From the NCBI GenBank assembly GCA_900696465.1, contig CAADGE010000030.1, forward strand, positions 145,414 to 209,413: a DNA stretch of 64,000 bases, given 5' to 3'. Shown here piece by piece: positions 45,224 through 54,852 of the stretch (positions are counted from its first letter, which is position 1; every line of letters starts with the position of its first letter). Made by a program: the position numbers and the translations under genes. The notes beneath the pieces are model-generated. The model was not told where the DNA came from. It searched no databases and saw only the letters and a list, made by a program, of their open reading frames with translations. The stretch is from an uncultured Planctomycetota bacterium (GTDB lineage Bacteria > Planctomycetota > Phycisphaerae > UBA1845 > UTPLA1).

Positions 45224-45751
45224 ATGATGCAACAGACATCCCGAGATCGCTGGCTCGCCTCTACGGACGAGGCCCTTCTCGCCGACTGCGAGGTAGACAC
45301 CTATCGGGCCAGCGGACCGGGCGGGCAGAAGCGCAACAAAACCAGCTCCGCCGTGCGACTGCGCCATCGTCCCAGCGGGCTGATGGTCATCGCTGAAGAG
45401 AGTCGCTCGCAACATGAGAACAAGGCCAAGGCCCTGCGCCGCCTGCGTCTGGCCATCGCGATCTCCATCCGCATTGAGCCGGGCGAAAACTGGAAGCCGC
45501 CAGACGTGTTTCAACAGTACCTGACGGCCGGCGGGCGGCTGGAGATCTCGCTGCGCAACACGGCGTATCCGCAGGTGCTGGCGGTCGTGCTGGACGTGGT
45601 CGCGGCAAGTCGGGGTCAGGTACGTGATGCCGCGGAGCTGCTCGGTCTCTCCACGGCACAGCTTACGCGATTCATCCTCCGTGACGGAAAGGCGCTCGAT
45701 GCCGTTAACCGATGCCGCGCGTCGCACGGCCATCGACCGATTACGAGTTGA
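45224..45751 (+). CDS. GGQ-domain release-factor-like protein with Fis-like C-terminus
   Basis: A 175-residue (or 174 from the second ATG) protein with the peptidyl-tRNA hydrolysis motif [16 protein letters not shown] (GGQ at 33-35), as in class I release factors, ArfB/ICT1 and PrfH. It lacks a codon-recognition domain. ArfB's basic tail is absent; instead the last about 50 residues contain [17 protein letters not shown], which reads like a Fis-type helix-turn-helix. Third gene of the plus-strand salvage trio (46-base gap after nupC), though it may be independently expressed. A rescue or nucleic-acid-binding function is possible. Confidence 0.85.
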   Translation: MMQQTSRDRWLASTDEALLADCEVDTYRASGPGGQKRNKTSSAVRLRHRPSGLMVIAEESRSQHENKAKALRRLRLAIAISIRIEPGENWKPPDVFQQYLTAGGRLEISLRNTAYPQVLAVVLDVVAASRGQVRDAAELLGLSTAQLTRFILRDGKALDAVNRCRASHGHRPITS

Positions 45752-45779
45752 GCGCAATCGTTACCCGTAAGAAATGAAA

Positions 45780-45803
45780 AGCCCCAGAGCGGACTCCGGG
45801 GCT
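45780..45803 (-). terminator. hairpin terminator, minus-strand sense for sppA (usable both ways)
   Basis: AGCCCC (45780-45785) pairs with GGGGCT (45798-45803), extended by GAG/CTC around a CGGA loop across one mismatch. On the minus strand it is followed by TTTTCATTTC, a proper U-rich tail after the sppA stop; it also lies after the GGQ gene stop on the plus strand. Confidence 0.7.
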
Positions 45804-45863
45804 ATTCTCGACATCTCATTTGTGTCGCGTGGATGCATGCGCCGATTCATACGGCGCGATGCG

Positions 45864-47834
45864 TCATTGGCCCATGCCCATCGGGTTCGGCACATTGGCC
45901 GTCGAGAGACCCGGGATGCTCATCAGATCCATCGCGGGCACCCTGTCGATCATCGATCCGAGAATCAGGTCGGCATCGGGGATGCCCATCCAGCAAAGGG
46001 GCTGGACGCGCTGTGCGAAGAAGCGAACCTGGCTGTCGAAGGTGACGACCGGCGCGGCGGACTGTGCCCGCGTGAGCACGTCGGTCATCATGCTGATTCC
46101 CGCCAGCCCTTCGAAGAACTCACCGAACGTGGCCGGCCGCGGATAGTCCACCAGCTTGATCTCAGCACTCGGCGGAATGTCTGCCATTTCGCGGGCGGCG
46201 GCGATGGCATCGTTGAGCCCGCCCAGCCGGTCGACAAGGCCGATGTCGAGTGCCTGCCGCCCCGTGTAGATACGACCTTCGGCGATCTTGCGGACCTGAT
46301 CCTTCGGCATTCGCCGGCCCGCGGCGACGCGATCCAGGAAGATCTCATAGAAATCGAGGATGTACTTCTGGATAAAGTCGCGGTCCTCCGGCGCCATATC
46401 GCGATGGCCGACGCCCAGCAGCGATCGCGCGCCGCGCTTCATCTCGTGAACGTTTACATCCATCCGATTGAGCAGGGATGCCTGATTGCCCATGATCGCC
46501 AGCACGCCGATCGAACCGGTCAACGTGGTCGGCTCGGCGAAGATCAGCCGACCCGGACAGGCGATGTAGTACCCGCCGGAGCCAGCCACAGTGCCCATGC
46601 TGACGACGACGGGCTTTTCCTCGTCGAGCTGCTTGAGCTTCTGCCAGATCACGTCAGAGGCGTACCCCGACCCGCCGGGACTGTCGATGCGAAGAACGAC
46701 GGCCTTAATGGTCTTGTTCTTGCGAATCTCCTCAATGGTCTTCACAAAATCGTCGCGCATGATGAGCATCGATGAGTAGCCCGCGCCGAGACTGATGTCC
46801 ACGATGGGTCCGCGAGCATTAAGAACGGCGATCTTCGGGCCGACTTCCTTGTACTTGTCCTGGGCCCGCTCGATCTCCTTGCCCCAGGCGCTGAGGAAGT
46901 CCTGCAACGAGGTGATGTTGGAAAATCGGGAGTCAAACTCCGCGACCTTGCGATACTTGAGCTTCTTCGTGACGCGATCTGCGAAGTCGTCGTAATAGGC
47001 GATCGTGTCCACCAGTCCGCGATTCTTGGCATCCTCGGCATCAAACAGGGCGATGTCGATGATCTCACGCACCTTCTCCGCGTCGAGCTTGCGACCGCGG
47101 GCGATAAAGCCGACGTAGTCCTCAAACCAGCCATCGAGCAGCTCGCCGAACTCCTCGGTGAAGAACTTGTCCGGCTCGCGGCGATTCATGAAACCGGGGT
47201 ACTTGTAGCGTCCGGCGGTGATGACGTCGTATTCCATGCCGCGCATCTGGTAAAAGCCGCGCATGAACGTGAAGATCCGCCCCATGCCGGGCAGTCCAAG
47301 ACTGCCGGTCGGTGCACAGCCGATCTCGTCGGCCTCACAGGCCAGCAGGTAGCTCATCGGGTCGCCGCCGCTCAGATAGGCAATCACCTTCTTGCCGGAG
47401 CCGCGCAGCCGGCCGACGGCCGCACGCAGTTCCTCCACATCGGGCACGGCCAGGTAAGTGCCGTCGAGATTCAACAGCAGCGCCCCGACGTCCTCATCCT
47501 TCGCCCACTTGTCGAAGCGGTCGCACAGCTCCCGGACGGTTCGCGTCTTGCCCGGCAGCGGGAGGTTGAGCATCCGCGCGGCGATGACGTTCTGGTCGAT
47601 CTTGACCTCAACGAGCTTCTTGATCGGATTCTTCTTCGGCTTCTCTTCGTCGGACGACTTGTCCGCACGATCGGCCTTGCCGTCGTCCTCGGTGGACTTC
47701 TTCTTGTCCTCTCCGGCGGACTTCTTCTCTTTCTTCGCATCGTCCCGGTCGGTCGCACGGACAGCCGGCGTCATCGCGGCCATCGCCGATAGGGCAAACA
47801 ACATCGTCAGCATCGAGATCAGACTGCGTCGCAT
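45864..47834 (-). CDS. sppA: signal peptide peptidase SppA (two-domain type)
   Basis: A 656-residue S49 peptidase. The catalytic pair of the E. coli-type enzyme is visible: Lys211 in GRYKYPGF of the N-terminal domain and Ser419 in GTVAGSGGYYIA of the second, both in conserved settings (RIDSPGGSGYA also present). A signal peptide (residues 1-27) is followed by an acidic/basic low-complexity stretch (30-70, K/E/D). It lies 48 bases downstream of the gene at 47883, same strand, so they are likely co-transcribed. Function: degradation of released signal peptides, probably periplasmic. Confidence 0.93.
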   Translation of the reverse strand: MRRSLISMLTMLFALSAMAAMTPAVRATDRDDAKKEKKSAGEDKKKSTEDDGKADRADKSSDEEKPKKNPIKKLVEVKIDQNVIAARMLNLPLPGKTRTVRELCDRFDKWAKDEDVGALLLNLDGTYLAVPDVEELRAAVGRLRGSGKKVIAYLSGGDPMSYLLACEADEIGCAPTGSLGLPGMGRIFTFMRGFYQMRGMEYDVITAGRYKYPGFMNRREPDKFFTEEFGELLDGWFEDYVGFIARGRKLDAEKVREIIDIALFDAEDAKNRGLVDTIAYYDDFADRVTKKLKYRKVAEFDSRFSNITSLQDFLSAWGKEIERAQDKYKEVGPKIAVLNARGPIVDISLGAGYSSMLIMRDDFVKTIEEIRKNKTIKAVVLRIDSPGGSGYASDVIWQKLKQLDEEKPVVVSMGTVAGSGGYYIACPGRLIFAEPTTLTGSIGVLAIMGNQASLLNRMDVNVHEMKRGARSLLGVGHRDMAPEDRDFIQKYILDFYEIFLDRVAAGRRMPKDQVRKIAEGRIYTGRQALDIGLVDRLGGLNDAIAAAREMADIPPSAEIKLVDYPRPATFGEFFEGLAGISMMTDVLTRAQSAAPVVTFDSQVRFFAQRVQPLCWMGIPDADLILGSMIDRVPAMDLMSIPGLSTANVPNPMGMGQ

Positions 47835-47882
47835 GGCATGGCTCCTTGGGTCAGGTCGTCTATCAATCGTTCGAGGCGTCGC

Positions 47883-50246
47883 TCAATGGCGCGCCAGTTC
47901 CTCGTGGCGAAGATTCTTCTCACCGGCATGCTCCGACACACCGGCTTTGCGGTCATCTGTCTTTTCGTCGTTCGCGCGCTCACGCGGGACGCGGTGGATC
48001 CGGCCCTCGGCATCAATGTAGATCGTCCGATGATGAATGAACTCGTCCTCGCGGAACATGAGCTTCCACGAATCCTCCTCCCATTCGATTTCGTAGAGCG
48101 TGTCATCGATCTGGTCGGAGTCCTGCTCCTCGCGGGCCTGCCGACGCTTGTCACCCGTGAACATCGACACGAAGCCCTTGAGCAGCCCGTCGTCCTTCGG
48201 GCGGATGTTGAGCAGATAAGGGTGCGAGGCGAAGTCGACGTAGCCGTCCAGTTCCGCGACGGTGGCCGGCCAGCGGCCGTAGTCCTTCTTGAAAAGCTTG
48301 GCATGATGATGAAGCACGCGAAGATGTCGACAGGCCTCGCGCTCCCGGGCGGCCTCCGAACCGGGATCGACCGTGGCGGAAAGCGAAGCGAACGTGATGC
48401 CGGGGACATAGGCCGCGCCAAACGGCAGCGGACCGGCATGGCGAACGTCGAGCCCGGCGAATTCGATCTTGACGTCTATCGTAGAGGGCGACAGGGCATC
48501 GGCCAGTTCATCGGTCCGCGGGGCGCCGCCGCCGGTCTCCGTAGTCGATGCCAGCATGCTCAGGTAGGGCTGCACCAGTTCATAGACCGCACGCCAGTTC
48601 GCGACGACCTGCCAGTGCGATTTCGACGAATCGGGCACGGACATCCAGTCGCCTGGTTTGCGACGCAGCTCGCGCCATCGACGCAATGTGTCTTCGGCAT
48701 GCATCGAGGTAGATGCAATGACGAGCCGATCCTGTGCGCCGTCATCATCGCGACCCGCCAGCTCGAAGAAGATGATCGTTCGGAACGTGGCAAACGAGAA
48801 GCTCCCGCCCTGATCGGCCGAAGGGTCACGCCAGAAGACGACCTTGCCGTCGATCTGCGATTCGTGCCAGGCAGGCAGAAGATCGTCGTCCTTGCGGCGA
48901 TCAGTGTCCTTGCGGATCGCCTCACGGATCTCCTTCTTGATGCGATCGATCCGCCGGACATTGAACTGGTAGAAGACATCCGGAATCGGAAAGAAGCCCT
49001 CGCCGGCCAGAACGGAAAAGGCCATGTCTCCGCCGGCGCGTGAGCCGATTGTGCCAGCATCCAGACCGGCGATGGTGTCGGCCAGCCCTTCGCCCATCGC
49101 CAGGTGCATGACACCGGTGAGATAAGCATCGCGCGGGCAGTCGAAGGATTTTGTCGACTTCTTCAGCATCGTCTTGATGCCCAGGCCGATCAGCGGATTC
49201 CAGCGCACGTTGAACCGCTCGCGCCACCGCCCGTCGGCATCAACCATCGCGACATAGCGGACGTCGCTGACGATGGAAAACTGAGCGAGCATCGACCGGC
49301 GTTTTTCGCCTTCGTCGCCCGCTTCCATGTTGAGTCGGCAATAGATCAGCGCGCCCGTACCGCGCACCCGGGCAGTGTGACCAGCAGCAGGATCATCCTT
49401 CTGGCCGAAGAGTTTTTCCGGCGGCGCGAGTTCATCGCTGGAAGCGATCATCGAGCTGCTGCCCTGCGGCTTGAGCACTGCCAGCGGCATCTCTGGGAGT
49501 TCGAGCGACCATGTTTCATCGTTCTGCTCTCGAAGGGCGATGTCCTTGAGCAGCTTCTTTGTTTCGTCGAGTTCCAGGAGTTCGCTCATGCGCTTGTGCA
49601 ATTCGGCCGGAGACCAGTCGAGACGGATCGCCCAGCGCGGGCGACCTTCACGGTCCTGCGTGTAGGTCGTCAGTGCGATCGAGGTATCCGGCCAGGAGGC
49701 AATTTTCTCGAGGATGGAAAAGATCGCTGCGAAGTCGAAATCATCATCCGACTCGCGTTCCAGCCGGGGCATCATGCCGGTAAATGCCTCGACGAGCTTC
49801 GCGCTTCGTGATCGACGATATCCATCGATGAGGTCTGTCACCGACGGGATGTAGATCTCCACCTGCGGTGAATTGGACTTATCTTCCTTATCGTTCTTTG
49901 AGGCCTGAGTCGCCGCGGGTGCCTTGTCGGCTTCCGCAGATTCCTTCGCATTCACCCGATTCGTATTGTCCCGCTCCTTTTTTTCGGGGGCGTCTTTGTG
50001 CGACGATTCTTCCGCTTCCTCGGCTTTGGAATCTTCGTCCTCGGCTGCGTCGTCTTCCTCAGGGGGTTCGCTATGCAGCTGAGAGAACGAGTCGACCGTC
50101 GTCGAAGGAAAGCATTCAGCCGCCGTCCCTGTTGCGAAATCCACGGCATGGGCCGGCAGAATGCGTCCGAAAAATGCGCAGATCGAAGCGATCAACAGAC
50201 AGGCAAGAAACGTGTGGACGACAGGTCGCGTCGTCAGTCGGTACAT
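47883..50246 (-). CDS. large exported protein of unknown function
   Basis: The ATG at 50246 has GGAGG six bases upstream. The 787-residue protein has a signal peptide (TFLACLLIASICAFFGRILPAHA), then an acidic low-complexity linker (about 50-130, E/D/K-rich) and a large mixed body. A segment near the C-terminus, HLRVLHHHAKLFKKDYGRWPATVAEL, resembles the mature core of GspG-like pseudopilins. No catalytic motif is evident. It sits directly upstream of sppA and may be its partner or substrate. Frames above 50246 look non-coding. Confidence 0.75.
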   Translation of the reverse strand: MYRLTTRPVVHTFLACLLIASICAFFGRILPAHAVDFATGTAAECFPSTTVDSFSQLHSEPPEEDDAAEDEDSKAEEAEESSHKDAPEKKERDNTNRVNAKESAEADKAPAATQASKNDKEDKSNSPQVEIYIPSVTDLIDGYRRSRSAKLVEAFTGMMPRLERESDDDFDFAAIFSILEKIASWPDTSIALTTYTQDREGRPRWAIRLDWSPAELHKRMSELLELDETKKLLKDIALREQNDETWSLELPEMPLAVLKPQGSSSMIASSDELAPPEKLFGQKDDPAAGHTARVRGTGALIYCRLNMEAGDEGEKRRSMLAQFSIVSDVRYVAMVDADGRWRERFNVRWNPLIGLGIKTMLKKSTKSFDCPRDAYLTGVMHLAMGEGLADTIAGLDAGTIGSRAGGDMAFSVLAGEGFFPIPDVFYQFNVRRIDRIKKEIREAIRKDTDRRKDDDLLPAWHESQIDGKVVFWRDPSADQGGSFSFATFRTIIFFELAGRDDDGAQDRLVIASTSMHAEDTLRRWRELRRKPGDWMSVPDSSKSHWQVVANWRAVYELVQPYLSMLASTTETGGGAPRTDELADALSPSTIDVKIEFAGLDVRHAGPLPFGAAYVPGITFASLSATVDPGSEAAREREACRHLRVLHHHAKLFKKDYGRWPATVAELDGYVDFASHPYLLNIRPKDDGLLKGFVSMFTGDKRRQAREEQDSDQIDDTLYEIEWEEDSWKLMFREDEFIHHRTIYIDAEGRIHRVPRERANDEKTDDRKAGVSEHAGEKNLRHEELARH

Positions 50247-50578
50247 CTCGGACCCTCCGAATGAGAACGATCGCCCGATTGCGGAATTTTTCATTACAAC
50301 ACCATCTTGCGGGTTGCCCGAGGTCTCGCAGGGTGTAATAACATCATAGCGAATAGCCACCCTCCGCGTCGCCGCCCGGCGACCCGATTCTCACATAAAT
50401 GTAACCTGATCGGCTATCCGGCAGCCCCCGCTCAGCACGATCTGCCCGCTGTCAGCCGCATTCGTAAGAGACACCGCACCCTGGGGTGAACGGAGCGGTC
50501 CGGCGACCTTCACGAACCCGGGGCCTGCGCCGTGGTGGAACATACCGATCGCCAGTACTGACGCCGACCCCATCCGGC
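50247..50578. other. intergenic, no gene seen
   Basis: About 330 bases between the ECF sigma gene stop and the start of the large exported protein (both minus strand). Candidate promoter region for the exported protein-sppA unit. No confident hairpin or hexamer pair was found. Confidence 0.5.
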
Positions 50579-51532
50579 TCAAACCGCGCTCGGACGGGAG
50601 AGGAACCCCACGCTGGACTGGAAGAATTGCTCCGACATCTGCGTCGGGCCCGCCTCCTCGCTCTCTGTCGAGAGGTCATCGAGATTGGCACGGCACATAA
50701 GGCAGCGGACAGTCTCAAGGTGGAATCGGGTGTACGACTGCCACGGTTCCTCAAGCACGCCGAGCAGATAGGAACCGATCGTGCTGCGCTTCAGGCAGCT
50801 CAACCGACGCTGCCGCCAGACCTGCGAGATGGTGGCCTCATTGGAAAGTTCCGAATCCTCCAGCGGGCTGCTGCCCTTGTCGCTGAATTCGGAGAGAAAT
50901 TCGTGCAGCCGCGCCATGGCACGGAACTTTACCCCGGCGACGGCTTTTTCGTCGCGGCCGACCACGGCGGCTGCTTCCTTGTTGCGCATGCCCACGTAAA
51001 AGAGCGATTCGATGATCTGCAGGTCTTCGAGCTTGCCGCGGTCGCGCAACTCCTCGATGAGCCGCCGCAGAATGGTCGCCAGCAGGTCGGCCTGACCCTG
51101 CTCGCGCTCGCGGCCGGCGACGACGCTGCTGGGCGTCTCCGAGTCCGCCGGTTCGATGAGCTGCGGGCAGTCGTCGTCAATGTCGAAGCCGATGGCGGTC
51201 TCCGGCCGCCGTTTCTTGCGCGTGAGCGACTCACCGATCTTGTAACGAAGAATGGAAAAGAGATATGTTTCCAGTGGTCTGGATTCGTCGTAGTGCTTGA
51301 GACTCGTCACGAACCCCAGCAGGGCCTCCTGTACGGCATCTTCTGCATCGCCGGATTCGCGCAGCCGTGTCCGCGCAAAAGCCATCAATCGCCCTTGATA
51401 GCGTTCGATAAGCTGCTGCCATGCTCGTTGGTCGCCCCTGCGGATGGCGGCCACGAGGAAGCTGTCCGCATCGTCGACGTGTGCCAAGAGCTCCCACCTT
51501 TCGGTAATCGCGGCAGACAGACGCGCACCCAT
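50579..51532 (-). CDS. ECF-type sigma factor with fused C-terminal zinc-finger-like domain
   Basis: A 317-residue sigma factor. Region 2: WQQLIERYQGRLMAFARTRL..., DAEDAVQEALLGFV; region 4: LRRLIEELRDRGKLEDLQIIESLFYVGMRNKEAAAVVGRDEKAVAG. The last 75 residues resemble an anti-sigma zinc finger (LSCLKRSTIGSYLLG ... HLETVRCLMCRANL; H271, C277, C280), normally found in a separate protein. The same strand carries a Ser/Thr kinase 168 bases upstream. ECF factors coupled to such kinases are known in planctomycetes; here the sigma would be self-inhibited through its tail, or the tail could act as a phosphorylation or metal switch. Confidence 0.85.
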   Translation of the reverse strand: MGARLSAAITERWELLAHVDDADSFLVAAIRRGDQRAWQQLIERYQGRLMAFARTRLRESGDAEDAVQEALLGFVTSLKHYDESRPLETYLFSILRYKIGESLTRKKRRPETAIGFDIDDDCPQLIEPADSETPSSVVAGREREQGQADLLATILRRLIEELRDRGKLEDLQIIESLFYVGMRNKEAAAVVGRDEKAVAGVKFRAMARLHEFLSEFSDKGSSPLEDSELSNEATISQVWRQRRLSCLKRSTIGSYLLGVLEEPWQSYTRFHLETVRCLMCRANLDDLSTESEEAGPTQMSEQFFQSSVGFLSRPSAV

Positions 51533-51700
51533 CAGGCAAACGCAGCCGAGACGGTATATCTCACGGCCTGCAGTATAGCGGCCGTGGCGTTTCCGTCAGC
51601 ATCCACGAAACCTGACCGATGCGATTACTTGGCAATGAACTCGAACAGGCAATTTAAGATGCGACAACCGAATCTGAGGTCGGTCGAAATCGGTCTTGCC

Positions 51701-54700
51701 TTAGGCCTTCAGTTCACCGGAGCCGGAGGGCACTTCACGGCCACCGAGCAAACCCTGCAGGTCCATGATCTCCTCGAGCAGCGCGGTGATCTGCTTCTGA
51801 TCCGGATCGATGAAACCGGCATCGGCCTCGACGTAGCAGGTGACGCGATATCCGCCGTTGTCCAACTCATATGCGGCAATGTTGAATTTCACCTTCCACT
51901 GACGAATGTCGCTCTGCCAGAACTGCGCCGCCCAGTTGCCGCGTTCGAAGGACCAGAGCAGGTCGCTCTTGGAGGCCAGCTTGTAGCCGAAGACGCCCAT
52001 GTGCCGCTCAATGAGCCGCACGATGTTTGAATGCGGATCAACCTCGAACACCTTGCGCAGCGGCAGCGAGAGCTTCTCGGGCTTCGGCAGCAGCGGCTTC
52101 TTCATGGCCCTGCGCGCGGTGATGGCACCATATGTCATCATCGGGATGAACAATACGCCGCCCAGGACCGCCAAGACGGGAACGATTTCCTCGACATCGT
52201 TCGGGGGGAGCGCGACCGCCAGCAGCGCGCAGAGGGCTGCCGTCATTCCGAACAGGATGCCGCCGACCTTGACCTGCCGCCGACCCTGTCGGGCGCGTTC
52301 CTGCGCCGCTTCCTCCGGGGTCTGCGGTAAATAGGGCCGGTACGCCGACACCGGGACGAACCAGACGAAGACGCTGAAGATGCCGCCCAGCAGGATGCCG
52401 CCGAGCGCGAGCGGCATGAACTCCCTCTCAATGTCCAGCATTCCCATGGCGATCCCGCTGCATGCGGAGAGTGCGACCCCGCCGAAGAAGATGGCCGGCC
52501 GGATCAGTCCGCGCCAGATGCCCCGGCGATAGGCCGACCAGGAGCGCGTGAAGCAGTAGAGAAATAGAGCGCCGACGATCGAGCCGAAGATCGTGAAGAT
52601 CCCGATCTGAAAGTCCTGCGTCCATCCCCGTTCCTTGTTCCAATCCGGAAAGAGCAACGGCTTATCGACAAGGTGAGGCGTCGCGTAGAGGATGATGCTG
52701 ACGCACAGGGTGAAGGCGGACGCCAGCAGCCAGAATGCGCGCACCGCGGAACTGCGCCGCAACCGTGGGTCCGTCTCCGACCGATCCGGCGCCAGCACGG
52801 CCTGATTCACCGCGCTCTCCTGCGCAGCTGACTTGTCCTTCGGACGACGCGAACCGGGTGCGCCGGCCGGGGTCCGTGCAAATCCCGGCGGCTCGACGGC
52901 AACAGGTGCCGGTGAGTCGGACGCTTCCTCATCGTCCTCTTCTTCCTTCTCATCCTCGTCGTCGTTGCACGTCTTCGGGATCACGGCGCCAGGCGGTAAC
53001 GGCCACATGCTGCCGACGGCCTGAACAATCAACGATGCCGCAGCGGCAATGATGGCGATCGTGAAACCTTCGCCGCGCGCAAAGGGAATGCCTGCTACGA
53101 ATCCGAAGAGACCGATGGAGAAGGCGGAACCGGTGGAGACGACGCCCTGACGACCGGCGAAATAGCGCCCTGCCCAGTCGCCGAAGATGAGACAGAGGAT
53201 CAGCGCGCCGGCCCAGTGCTCGGCTTTGGAGGTCTCGACCCGGCGGGACGTGGTGGATCGGCGTGCCTTCGGCGCGGCACTCTTGCTTTTGGGTGCGTCG
53301 GAAGTTGCGACTGTTTCGCCGTCTTTCGAACCGACCCCGACGGAAACGATGGATTCACCATCACTGCTTTTCGCGGAGGCGACTTCCTTGATTTCGACCG
53401 CTTCCGTAGTCCGAAGCAGCGACGCGAATTCGCCTGCTCCAAGCAGGCCGGCGGCGGCCAGCGCGGCGATGATCAGTCGCGGCACCCAGATGCCGGCGAT
53501 CCTGAGCCGCTCGTAGCTCAGCCATGTGCCGACGGCGACCCCCTGCACGATGGCGGCGATATTCAGAAAGACAACCGTGGCAAAGAGCAGGCGGCTGGCC
53601 GATCCGGCGGCGAGGATGCTCACACCGAAAGAAACACCAACCGCGAGGATGACCGCAATGAGTACTTTCGCCGACGTCGAGCCGGGGGCGCTGACCGCCC
53701 GGTTGATCTGCTGCGCGGTGGAGGTGCCGTCGATACGTTCGGCGACCCGGTCGACGCGCGCGCCGATCCGCTGTTGCAACCTCCCGAAGCGGCCCTGCGA
53801 CGTACGCCGATCCACCTTGAGCGTGAATGCGTCGTCACTCTCCGTGCCGAGCCGGCCGATGTTGCTGCTGCCGCCGACGCCGGTGAGGGTGGCGACGCCG
53901 CCCGGCGACTCTGCTGCGTGGCGGGCGTGCATCTGCGCCGCGGCCTTGGCGGCAATGGTGCTCAGACTGGCCGGCTCGAAGGCGGAAACAGAGTCATCGA
54001 GCGACTTGACTGCGAACAGTTCGGAGACCATTTCTTGGACCGTCTGGTAACGGTCCTTCGGATCCTTGGCCAGGGCCTTGCGGATCACATGCGGAAACGG
54101 GGGCGGGAGTTCGTCGACCTCCGGCTGCGCGGTCAGATGCTTCATCAGCACTTCGCCCATCGTCGCGCCGGAAAACGGAACGCGACCCAGCAGCATTTCG
54201 TAGAGCATCACGCCCAACGCATAGATGTCGATCGTGCGGTCATAGTTTCCGCTGCCGACCTCGGGAGCCATGTAATGCACCGTGCCCACGCTGACCGTCT
54301 GGCCGGAATGCTGGCTGGCGGACATGAGCTTGGCCAGGCCGTAATCGCCGATCTTCACGTAACCGTCTTCATAGAAGATGTTGCCCGGCTTCAGATCGCG
54401 ATGGACGATCCCGCGGTCGTGCAGATAGGCCATGCCCTTGGCGACTTCGCGCAGGAAATAGGCCGCCTTCTGCGGGCCAAGACCGCCGGGCTCGGCATTC
54501 ATCAGATCACGCAGCGACGGGCCGTTGACGTATTCCATCACCACGAACCAGTCGTTGTGCTCGTTCTGGCGGATGTCGTGAATTCCGACGAGATAGGGAC
54601 TCTTGAGATTCAGACAGTGCGAGACGCCGCGCAGTTCAACAGCGGGATTCTCGCGAAGAAACTTGAGCGCGACTTCCTTGCCGCCGTCACTCAGGGCGTA

Positions 54701-54790
54701 GTACACCTCGCCGAACCCGCCGCGGCCGACGCCGCGCTGGATCGTGTACCCGTCGAGCGGTCGATCACCCTGGTTGAACTGAAAAGCCAT
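51701..54790 (-). CDS. Hanks-type Ser/Thr protein kinase with multi-helix membrane region
   Basis: A 1029-residue kinase. Kinase domain 1-275: glycine loop VGRGGFGEVYYAL, VALKFL (K43), VHRDLKPGN (D132), IGDYGLAKL (DYG in place of DFG, with D149), GTVHYMAPEVGS. A linker with a Ser/Lys/Ala-rich part precedes a C-terminal region with about ten hydrophobic segments (380-920) interrupted by acidic low-complexity stretches, unlike the usual single-pass kinases. The C-terminal 100 residues (FGYKLASKSDLLWSFERGNWAAQFW) are a separate soluble domain. It sits between the FHA gene (62 bases upstream) and the ECF gene. Confidence 0.95.
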   Translation of the reverse strand: MAFQFNQGDRPLDGYTIQRGVGRGGFGEVYYALSDGGKEVALKFLRENPAVELRGVSHCLNLKSPYLVGIHDIRQNEHNDWFVVMEYVNGPSLRDLMNAEPGGLGPQKAAYFLREVAKGMAYLHDRGIVHRDLKPGNIFYEDGYVKIGDYGLAKLMSASQHSGQTVSVGTVHYMAPEVGSGNYDRTIDIYALGVMLYEMLLGRVPFSGATMGEVLMKHLTAQPEVDELPPPFPHVIRKALAKDPKDRYQTVQEMVSELFAVKSLDDSVSAFEPASLSTIAAKAAAQMHARHAAESPGGVATLTGVGGSSNIGRLGTESDDAFTLKVDRRTSQGRFGRLQQRIGARVDRVAERIDGTSTAQQINRAVSAPGSTSAKVLIAVILAVGVSFGVSILAAGSASRLLFATVVFLNIAAIVQGVAVGTWLSYERLRIAGIWVPRLIIAALAAAGLLGAGEFASLLRTTEAVEIKEVASAKSSDGESIVSVGVGSKDGETVATSDAPKSKSAAPKARRSTTSRRVETSKAEHWAGALILCLIFGDWAGRYFAGRQGVVSTGSAFSIGLFGFVAGIPFARGEGFTIAIIAAAASLIVQAVGSMWPLPPGAVIPKTCNDDEDEKEEEDDEEASDSPAPVAVEPPGFARTPAGAPGSRRPKDKSAAQESAVNQAVLAPDRSETDPRLRRSSAVRAFWLLASAFTLCVSIILYATPHLVDKPLLFPDWNKERGWTQDFQIGIFTIFGSIVGALFLYCFTRSWSAYRRGIWRGLIRPAIFFGGVALSACSGIAMGMLDIEREFMPLALGGILLGGIFSVFVWFVPVSAYRPYLPQTPEEAAQERARQGRRQVKVGGILFGMTAALCALLAVALPPNDVEEIVPVLAVLGGVLFIPMMTYGAITARRAMKKPLLPKPEKLSLPLRKVFEVDPHSNIVRLIERHMGVFGYKLASKSDLLWSFERGNWAAQFWQSDIRQWKVKFNIAAYELDNGGYRVTCYVEADAGFIDPDQKQITALLEEIMDLQGLLGGREVPSGSGELKA

Positions 54791-54852
54791 CGCCCTGTCC
54801 CGATGCCGACAGACCGCAATCCGTCGACTTGTTCAAGAATAACCGAAGAATA

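Noticed and set aside
45774..49043. Long plus-strand frames opposite sppA and the exported unknown
   Set aside because: Same antisense effect; no family signature.
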